Positions 1-4,726 of a stretch of DNA of 6,317 bases are shown here, piece by piece (within the stretch, counting starts at the first letter, position 1; each line of letters begins with the position of its first letter). The position numbers were made by a program, and so were the translations under genes. The notes under the pieces were generated by a model. That model saw nothing but the letters and a program-made list of their open reading frames with translations, made no database searches and had not been told where the DNA came from. Source of the stretch: Oligoflexales bacterium. GTDB taxonomy: Bacteria; Bdellovibrionota; Oligoflexia; Oligoflexales; Oligoflexaceae. The stretch lies in contig JADFZC010000152.1 in assembly GCA_015232735.1 (NCBI GenBank), positions 1 to 6,317 of the forward strand, written 5' to 3'.

Positions 1-88
1 TTGTTCTCATCTCTATTTACCCCCTTTAACCCCGAATTATTTTTCTGGAAAGCTACAGTGACAAGTTTCATCAAGTCGAATTTCCTGT

Positions 89-116
89 TTGCCTTTTGAA
101 ATTTTTGGATTATACT
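89..116 (+). promoter_or_regulatory. possible sigma70-type promoter for the small cysteine-rich protein gene
   Basis: A TTGCCT (89-94) and a TATACT (111-116) are separated by 16 bases. The -10 box matches the TATAAT consensus at five of six positions and the -35 box matches TTGACA at four of six. The implied start near 122-124 would give a leader of about 100 bases before the ATG at 222. The surroundings are AT-rich, so chance matches are likely, and no operator was recognised. Confidence 0.3.
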
Positions 117-139
117 CCGTCAACTTTTTGTCAGACCAA

Positions 140-182
140 AGAGTAAAAAACACCCAAAATATCCATTTTGTGGAATAACTCT
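140..182 (+). other. imperfect stem-loop in the 5' leader of the cysteine-rich protein gene
   Basis: The inner stem pairs CCCAAAAT (153-160) with ATTTTG-T-GG (165-173, T171 bulged) around the four-base loop ATCC. An outer pair AGAGT (140-144) with ACTCT (178-182) extends the dyad. It lies between the candidate promoter and the ribosome binding site. No riboswitch class was recognised. It could be an mRNA-stability element, an operator-like dyad, or a chance product of AT-rich sequence. Confidence 0.35.
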
Positions 183-208
183 GTAAAATCCACTCTAAAA
201 CAGCCAAT

Positions 209-213
209 AGGAG
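209..213 (+). promoter_or_regulatory. ribosome binding site that fixes the start of the cysteine-rich protein
   Basis: AGGAG lies eight bases upstream of the ATG at 222. This favours the start at 222 over the in-frame upstream ATG at 168, which has no comparable site and would put a non-signal sequence in front of the MMKKF signal peptide. Confidence 0.7.
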
Positions 214-221
214 ATTTTTTA

Positions 222-500
222 ATGATGAAGAAATTTGCTGCAGTCACATTGTTTATGCTTTCGGTTTCAACGTCAGCCATGAGTTCCGTTTATGGAACAC
301 ATGATGAAGTTTATTGTTATGATTTTAAAGATATCAGCGAGTGTTCTTCCCATCCGGAATGTTATTGGGATAAGCATGAAGGATATTGTGAATCAAAGGA
401 TGCCGAAGATTACTGCAAATACATACCATGGGAAGGGTGCAATTACGCACCGATGTGTATCTGGAATGCAAAAGAGAACCGATGTGATATGAGAAAGTGA
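222..500 (+). CDS. small secreted cysteine-rich protein with two tandem four-cysteine units
   Basis: This 92-residue protein is not recognised as a named family. Residues 1-25 form a signal peptide: MMKK positive start, hydrophobic core AAVTLFMLSV, and likely cleavage after the Ala of STSA or slightly later. The mature part holds eight cysteines at 32, 41, 47, 56, 65, 73, 79 and 88. They form two units, C-x8-C-x5-C-x8-C and C-x7-C-x5-C-x8-C, each starting YC, with a Pro one or two residues before the third Cys and x-W just after it (CYW, CIW). The layout suggests a duplicated small disulfide-stabilised module, loosely like PSI/plexin-type CxW modules, acting in the periplasm, on the surface or outside the cell. 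The start at 222 is chosen for its AGGAG site and signal peptide. The gene converges on the STAS gene 14 bases away. Secretion is well supported; function is unknown. Confidence 0.75.
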   Translation: MMKKFAAVTLFMLSVSTSAMSSVYGTHDEVYCYDFKDISECSSHPECYWDKHEGYCESKDAEDYCKYIPWEGCNYAPMCIWNAKENRCDMRK

Positions 501-514
501 CAACGGAGTTTGTA

Positions 515-1018
515 CTATCCGGCGTTGTTGAGCATATCTTTTGCGAATTTGAAATAGCTTTCTCCGATATCGTCAAATGTCAGCGCACCGCCGCAATGTT
601 TGCACTTGAACTCCGGAATATCGCCCCGGGCAAGCGTGTCCCGGTATTCTTCAAAGCTGATGCATATGGCTATTTCGCCGGAACAGTCACAAAAATAGGG
701 GGCGAAAAATGATTCGATTTTTCCCGCCCCTATTACGCTCGGTATCATATTCAGCTGGTCTATCACGGGAATTGAGCATTTGCGGAAAATCAGCTCGCCA
801 ATGCCTGAGAATTTCTTTACGAAGGATATCCACTGCTTTATTCCCAGAGAGTTGATATTGATGATGTGTTCCAGATCAAATATGATTATTTTCTTTCTGA
901 CAGGCGTCATTTTCAGGGTATCAAATTCGCTGTCAATCTCTCCATTGAAATAATACACGACTGCATCCAGACTCTCTCTGATATCGACGGTTATTTTTTT
1001 ATTTTGCGTGGAAGTCAT
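515..1018 (-). CDS. STAS-like domain protein with cysteine-bearing C-terminal segment
   Basis: This 167-residue cytoplasmic protein has no signal peptide or membrane segment. Residues about 8-105 read as an STAS-like (anti-sigma-factor-antagonist) fold: the strand VVYYFNGEID (20-29), a D-x-E-H-I-x-x-I-N-S-x-G motif (48-59) followed by KQWISFV, then the strand ELIFRKC. Ser57 falls where SpoIIAA-type proteins carry the phosphorylatable serine, but the preceding Asp is Asn here. The tail has Cys110, Cys112, Cys119, then Cys139 and Cys142 in CKHCGG, which suggests a zinc-ribbon-like site with an unusual CDC first half. Proteins of this shape are regulatory or scaffolding, and no partner kinase or sigma factor is in the window. 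The ATG at 1016-1018 lacks a strong Shine-Dalgarno site. It lies 89 bases after the phosphatase gene, so it may be separately transcribed. Its base composition looks more AT-rich than the ior/eut genes. Confidence 0.7.
   Translation of the reverse strand: MTSTQNKKITVDIRESLDAVVYYFNGEIDSEFDTLKMTPVRKKIIIFDLEHIININSLGIKQWISFVKKFSGIGELIFRKCSIPVIDQLNMIPSVIGAGKIESFFAPYFCDCSGEIAICISFEEYRDTLARGDIPEFKCKHCGGALTFDDIGESYFKFAKDMLNNAG
694..734 (-). repeat. long imperfect inverted repeat inside the STAS gene
   Basis: On the minus strand the arms pair as AATA/TATT, GGGGCG/CGCCCC and AAAAAT/ATTTTT around the six-base loop CGAATC, with only a bulged GG and a bulged C. That is about 16 paired bases in 41. It encodes STAS residues of roughly 95-108. 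On the minus-strand transcript the hairpin is followed by TTTG, giving a TATTTTTG run, so it resembles an intrinsic terminator placed within a coding region. It could be an attenuator, a stability element, or a coincidence of codon choice. Confidence 0.6.
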
Positions 1019-1093
1019 AAAAAATCCGATGTTAAGTTAAGAGGTTGCTTCTATGTTGACATATTATCATGAATCATGCGGTTTGGCATCTTC

Positions 1094-1119
1094 AAAAAAA
1101 ACAGTTTCTACACAAAACT
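1094..1119 (-). terminator. weak candidate terminator at the end of the ior-eut-php operon
   Basis: On the minus strand AGTTT (1115-1119) can pair with AAACT (1103-1107) across a seven-base loop. One G follows, then eight consecutive T (1094-1101). The position is right, since it overlaps the stop codon of the PHP gene. The five-pair stem is A/T-rich and weak, so the case rests mainly on the T run. Confidence 0.3.
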
Positions 1120-1887
1120 ACCCGTAAACTCCAGAAAAGATTCGATTGTTCTGTTCACGACTAGTTCGGGAGGGAACCGCATTTCCTCAAGAAGCGAGAG
1201 TGCGCTTTCAAAAAGACCGACTTCATGGGGAACGTGCGAATCGCTGCTGACCGCTATGAGTGCGCCCAGATTTCCCGCTTTTTCAACAAAGCTGCGGGTC
1301 TCCTTTTCCTGTCCCTTCATGTACAGAATATTGGAATTGTTCAGTTCCAGGGCTATTTTTCTTTCCCTGCAGGCTTTGATGATCTCGTCAAAATCCAGGC
1401 TTGCCTCTTTCATGTGCGGATGCGCAAGAATTTGAAACTTAGGCTTTTTGCCTGCGTATATCGCCTTCAGGACGCAATCCGTGTTTTTTGATGCGTTGCC
1501 AGTTCCCTTGAAAAGGTGGGGCAGGATGTGGATTCCGGCCAGCCTCAGGTCGAACTTGTGGTCATAACTCCAGGATGCCTCATGTATCCATGGAGCCCTG
1601 TCCAGAATATTGAGCTCAATGCCTTTGAAAAGTCTCACGCTCTTGTCGATTGCCTCGAATCTGTGACAGAAAACTGAAAAATATGCATCATCCGGGGCTG
1701 TGATTCTGTAATCCTCTCCAGTATGGGCCAGGGAAGGATGGTGGTCCGATATCACGACTCCTTTCAGTTGTTTCATTTTTGCAAGTTCCAGGACTTCAAG
1801 AATTGTGCACATGGCATGCCGCGTTGCGATTGAATGGCAATGAGCATCGACTTCGATGGTGTATGAGTTTTCATTAGCCAATGTCAA
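1108..1887 (-). CDS. PHP-domain metal-dependent phosphatase, YcdX family
   Basis: This 259-residue protein is a full-length PHP domain of the E. coli YcdX type, a family of probable phosphatases with a trinuclear metal site. All nine expected ligands are visible: His16 and His18 in DAHCHS, His24, His49 in SDHH, Glu91 in GIEL, His120 in AGIH, His156 in AHPH, and Asp216 and His218 in SSDSH. The ALELNNS segment (179-185) and the end region MRFPPELVVN also fit YcdX. It is cytoplasmic, with no signal peptide. The TTG at 1885-1887 is chosen because it overlaps the upstream stop as TTGA, with an AGGGGA stretch just ahead; a second TTG two codons on is an alternative. It is coupled to the eutBC fusion, so its substrate may be a phosphorylated intermediate linked to that enzyme, but nothing in the sequence identifies it. 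The fold is certain; the substrate is unknown. Confidence 0.9.
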   Translation of the reverse strand: MTLANENSYTIEVDAHCHSIATRHAMCTILEVLELAKMKQLKGVVISDHHPSLAHTGEDYRITAPDDAYFSVFCHRFEAIDKSVRLFKGIELNILDRAPWIHEASWSYDHKFDLRLAGIHILPHLFKGTGNASKNTDCVLKAIYAGKKPKFQILAHPHMKEASLDFDEIIKACRERKIALELNNSNILYMKGQEKETRSFVEKAGNLGALIAVSSDSHVPHEVGLFESALSLLEEMRFPPELVVNRTIESFLEFTGSFV

Positions 1888-4082
1888 GTTTCCCCTAAAA
1901 TAATTCTTTCCAAACGGTTTCCTGCAGCCCCATGCTGCAAAGTCGCCATGGATTTATCAACTATTATAGCACCTGCTTCCGCAGGCGGAAGCCCCCGCTC
2001 GTGAATATTTGAAATCACGGTAACCTCAAACCTGGAAGAATGAGTCCTGTTATCAACGGTATAGCCGTCGTTACCTCCGGCCGGCCGAGCCCGATAGACG
2101 AGATATGCCGAAAGACTCCGCGAGGCGTAGGCGTCTCCTCCGGGGCGTTCGCCGATAAGATGGATGACAAGCCGGGCATCAAGGGCGTCAGCCACCGCCT
2201 CGGCCAGCTTCACCCTTCCGTGACGCGCAATCAAAGGCTGACCGGTCTGGACTCCATATGCTGAAAATCCGTCGGACAGCACGGTTAAAAGATCTTTAAT
2301 ATTATGGTGTACGGCTGAGGCGGAAAGACCGTCGGAAATCAGAATCTGTACGTCATAAGGTTCGCTTTTCAGCTGCGCGAGCGACTGCCTTGTGAGGCGT
2401 GTTCCGGCATGCGGGTCCTCAAGGTGCCTGTCATGCGTATCCGCCTCGGTCTCAATGGAGCGCAGGTTCAATTCCCCCATGAGCTGCAAGGTCATCAAAG
2501 GCGTATGGACTGCCGTTCGGGCCAGCGCCTGATGAAGCCTGACTGTCCTTATTGTGGAATTGTCCGCGCGCGGGCCTGCTGTATTGAAACCGTGCGGCGG
2601 AGGCAGCGAGTCAAGAAAACGCTGCATCTGGGTTTTTCCGGGTATGAAAGGCTTGAGGTCGCCCCATGAAGGTCCGCGTGCCAGCCCTTCCGGGGTATCA
2701 GCCTCCACGAAAATTCCGCGGGAGAGAGCCCATGCGGCAAATTCTCGTGCCGGCCTTCTTCCGTATGTTTCCCTGAGGGTTTGCACGTCGTGTCCGCTGG
2801 TGTCAAAGTAGGCGAGCATCCGGTCTGTGCCGAGAGCCACGTCCATGTAATAATTGGCGCCGGCCGCAGCCAGAAGCGAAGTCGCCATCTGCTGCGATTC
2901 AAAGGACGAGCGCGCATGCAGCGTATAACACGGGGCCATACCCATTGGAAGGCCCAGAAGCTTGCCCATAAAGTGGTCCTGAAGATTCGAAACAACCATT
3001 TCGTAACCGTCCAGGTGGGTTTCCGGACCTATGAAACCGGTCACGTTGTTTACCATGAAAGGGTCGTAGCGGCGTGCCAGTCCGTAACAAAGCGCCTCAG
3101 TTGTTGTCATATCGATGCCGTTGTGCCTGCCGTAGCTGAACTCGCTGCCCTGTCCTGTCTCAAAGTACATCCACTGCCTCGCCCCGCCTGCCAGGGCTCC
3201 CCGTTCGGCCATTGCATTATAGCCGTGATCGAGAAGATCGATTGAAAGATCGAACTCGGCTGTGCAGGTGGACTCGGTGCCTGCCAGGCTTTGAAACAGG
3301 ATTTCCACCTTCGCCCCGCGTTCGAGTGCCGCAAGCTGCGTTTTTATATGGCCGAGCACGCATATCTGGGTTGGAACATCCGACTGGCACCTGAGGCTGT
3401 CGAGAAGCCTGAGCAGCGATGACACGTTCTCCACCGTGTCAACCGCGGGGTTTATGCCCCAAATCGCATCTCCCATTCCCAAAGAGAGCCCCCAGTAGAC
3501 AAGAAGGGAAATGCCGGTATGGTCATCGGTTGGATGGTTGGGTTGCAGCCTTGATGAAAGCGTACCTGGAAGTCCGATCTCTGTCCTTGCGCATGCGCTT
3601 TTTGGCATCTTGCGCGCAAGGTATATCAGCTCGTGTATGTCGCATATCTTTGCCAGGGCTGCCGCCATCACCCCTGTAAGTGCCTGTCCCGCCTCGGCCG
3701 CCTGCCGATCTGGCAGGGACAAGAGGAGGTTTTTGAATTCGCCCAGCGAAAGATGGGATATTCGGCCGAAGGCGTCGAGATCGATATCGTAATTTATGCG
3801 CATGACCGCATCGATTTCACCGCGGTCATCCGCAAGCGGATTATGATAAATATGGTCGAGCGTCAGGTCGGAAAGAATGCAGCGGGCCGCCTCCCGCCAG
3901 ACTTCCGATGGAGCGGCCAAGCCGGCATGCCGGTCGCCTGCCTTGCTGATGTCCGCCGCGGCCAGAAGGCTTGAAAGTCCCTGAAAGCTGTACTCCTGTC
4001 CCAGAAGCCTGATCGAATAGGTTTTGCCGGTCCGCGGGCGCGGTACGTAAATTGATTCAAGGGGCTTGAGCCTCCGCTTCAT
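1884..4082 (-). CDS. fused EutB-EutC ethanolamine ammonia-lyase-like protein
   Basis: This 732-residue protein corresponds to both subunits of the adenosylcobalamin-dependent ammonia-lyase that converts ethanolamine to acetaldehyde and ammonia. Residues about 20-480 are EutB: KICDIHELIY, IGLPGT, SRLQPN, GDAIWGINP, YFETGQGS, GLARRYDPF, GFIGPE, DHFMGK. Residues about 500-732 are EutC: VQILISDGLS, GRVK, LIGERPG, ISNIHERGLPPAEA. Against E. coli EutB as I recall it, Arg160, Gln162, Asn193, Ser247, Glu257, Glu287, Phe329, Met392 and Leu402 are kept at 178, 180, 211, 265, 276, 308, 350, 413 and 423. Substrate-binding Asp362 is replaced by Ala383 (MGMAPCYTLH versus MGCDCCYTNH). The subunits are normally separate polypeptides; here one frame runs through a short linker. 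There is no N-terminal encapsulation peptide, and no eutA or shell gene nearby. The ATG overlaps the iorB stop as ATGA. Family assignment is firm; the native substrate is uncertain. Confidence 0.92.
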   Translation of the reverse strand: MKRRLKPLESIYVPRPRTGKTYSIRLLGQEYSFQGLSSLLAAADISKAGDRHAGLAAPSEVWREAARCILSDLTLDHIYHNPLADDRGEIDAVMRINYDIDLDAFGRISHLSLGEFKNLLLSLPDRQAAEAGQALTGVMAAALAKICDIHELIYLARKMPKSACARTEIGLPGTLSSRLQPNHPTDDHTGISLLVYWGLSLGMGDAIWGINPAVDTVENVSSLLRLLDSLRCQSDVPTQICVLGHIKTQLAALERGAKVEILFQSLAGTESTCTAEFDLSIDLLDHGYNAMAERGALAGGARQWMYFETGQGSEFSYGRHNGIDMTTTEALCYGLARRYDPFMVNNVTGFIGPETHLDGYEMVVSNLQDHFMGKLLGLPMGMAPCYTLHARSSFESQQMATSLLAAAGANYYMDVALGTDRMLAYFDTSGHDVQTLRETYGRRPAREFAAWALSRGIFVEADTPEGLARGPSWGDLKPFIPGKTQMQRFLDSLPPPHGFNTAGPRADNSTIRTVRLHQALARTAVHTPLMTLQLMGELNLRSIETEADTHDRHLEDPHAGTRLTRQSLAQLKSEPYDVQILISDGLSASAVHHNIKDLLTVLSDGFSAYGVQTGQPLIARHGRVKLAEAVADALDARLVIHLIGERPGGDAYASRSLSAYLVYRARPAGGNDGYTVDNRTHSSRFEVTVISNIHERGLPPAEAGAIIVDKSMATLQHGAAGNRLERIILGET

Positions 4083-4666
4083 ATTTTTTCCCGTCCGAAT
4101 TCAAACGCCTCGATGTTTTTCCGGATTACTTCGTCTCCCTTTGAGCTGAACCTTGCGGCTATTGCATCCCTCCAGACCGATATCTCGATGGGAAGGTAGC
4201 AGGATGCCTTTCCCAGTATGACCATGTTCCCGGATTTTTTGTTGTTGAGGGTCTTTGCATGTGCTCTTGTATCAATTATTTCAATTCCGGATATCTTGGA
4301 CAGTTCGGAAAAGAGCCCCTGCTCGTCCGGATAATTGTCCATGTTGATGATTGGCTCGTTTGAGACCACAAGCCTTGCGTCTTTTTTAAGCAAAGCGAGA
4401 TATCGCAAGGATTCCAAGGGCTCAAGGCCGATCAGAAGATCTCCGGTTCCCTCCATGATGAGGGGGCTTGTCACGGGCTTTTTGTCGAAGATGACCTGTG
4501 CCGTCACTGAACCTCCCCTTTGCGCCATGCCGTGCACTTCTGACTGAAGGGCGTGGTAGCCGCCCGTCCAGGCAGCACCCATAAGGAGCTGGGCCACGGT
4601 GATTGCACCCTGTCCGCCGACACCCACTACAATAATTTTATGACTCCTGTTTGTTTCCGCGTTCAC
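4079..4666 (-). CDS. iorB: indolepyruvate oxidoreductase subunit beta
   Basis: This 195-residue protein is the gamma-type domain partner of IorA. Together they decarboxylate arylpyruvates such as indolepyruvate to acyl-CoA (EC 1.2.7.8), as in aromatic amino acid breakdown, or work in reverse. Visible family motifs are GVGGQG (15-20), SEVHGMAQRGGSV (42-54), SPLI (67-70), LEPLESLR (81-88), GNMVILG (146-152) and NIEAF (184-188). The length is normal for IorB. The start is the GTG at 4664-4666, preceded by GGAGG with five bases between; the overlapping ATG at 4666-4668 is read into an immediate TGA and cannot be used. It follows iorA after a hairpin-bearing gap and overlaps the next gene by four bases. 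It has no iron-sulfur motif, as expected for this subunit. Confidence 0.93.
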   Translation of the reverse strand: MNAETNRSHKIIVVGVGGQGAITVAQLLMGAAWTGGYHALQSEVHGMAQRGGSVTAQVIFDKKPVTSPLIMEGTGDLLIGLEPLESLRYLALLKKDARLVVSNEPIINMDNYPDEQGLFSELSKISGIEIIDTRAHAKTLNNKKSGNMVILGKASCYLPIEISVWRDAIAARFSSKGDEVIRKNIEAFEFGREKI

Positions 4667-4671
4667 ATTGT

Positions 4672-4676
4672 CCTCC
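4672..4676 (-). promoter_or_regulatory. Shine-Dalgarno site for iorB
   Basis: On the minus strand this is GGAGG, five bases before the GTG start of iorB. It decides between GTG and the out-of-frame ATG that begins two bases earlier and is closed at once by TGA. It lies ten bases downstream of the intercistronic hairpin, so it would remain accessible. Confidence 0.8.
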
Positions 4677-4685
4677 GATAGGTAC

Positions 4686-4726
4686 AGAAGCTTTCCGATC
4701 CTGAGCCGGGCCAGGGAAAAGCTTCT
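4686..4726 (-). other. strong intercistronic hairpin between iorA and iorB
   Basis: The arms AGAAGCTTTTCC (4715-4726, minus strand) and GGAAAGCTTCT (4686-4696) pair over 11 bases with one unpaired T. An inner CCTG/CAGG pair continues the stem inside the 18-base spacer. The 5' arm starts on the last bases of the iorA stop codon and the 3' arm ends ten bases before the iorB Shine-Dalgarno site. No T run follows on the minus strand, so it does not look like a terminator. An mRNA processing or stability element that sets the IorA:IorB ratio, or shields the 3' end of iorA, is more plausible. Confidence 0.6.

Noticed and set aside
1..99. Frame open from the left edge to TGA at 97-99 on the plus strand
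   Set aside because: The roughly 32 residues are Phe/Leu-rich with no motif; the AT-rich stretch is more likely noncoding, and the edge prevents a test.
500..528. Possible bidirectional terminator ACAACG/CGTTGT between the convergent genes
   Set aside because: Only six pairs with a 17-base loop, and no adjacent T run on either strand.
497..712. Plus-strand frame starting with GTG overlapping the stop of the cysteine-rich gene
   Set aside because: The GTGA overlap looks like coupling, but the frame is antisense to the STAS gene, has no family features, and lacks a good ribosome site of its own.
1054..1075. TTGACA at 1054-1059 as a plus-strand -35 box, and GATAAT on the minus strand as a -10 box for the STAS gene
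   Set aside because: Neither has a matching partner box at 16-18 bases, so no promoter can be supported.
1975..1992. Perfect seven-pair hairpin GCTTCCG/CGGAAGC inside the EutC part
   Set aside because: It is short, lies in conserved coding sequence (PPAEAG region), has no T run, and is expected by chance in GC-rich DNA.
2549..2995. Second minus-strand frame of 148 codons inside the EutB-EutC fusion
   Set aside because: It is an alternate frame of a conserved protein; its Arg/Trp-rich composition is typical of frame-shifted GC-rich coding sequence.
4079..4725. Pyruvate or 2-oxoglutarate:ferredoxin oxidoreductase instead of IorAB
   Set aside because: The domain order in the large subunit, the GYPGTPSTE and GDSTFYHSG motifs, and SEVHGMAQRGGSV in the small subunit fit IorA/IorB specifically.
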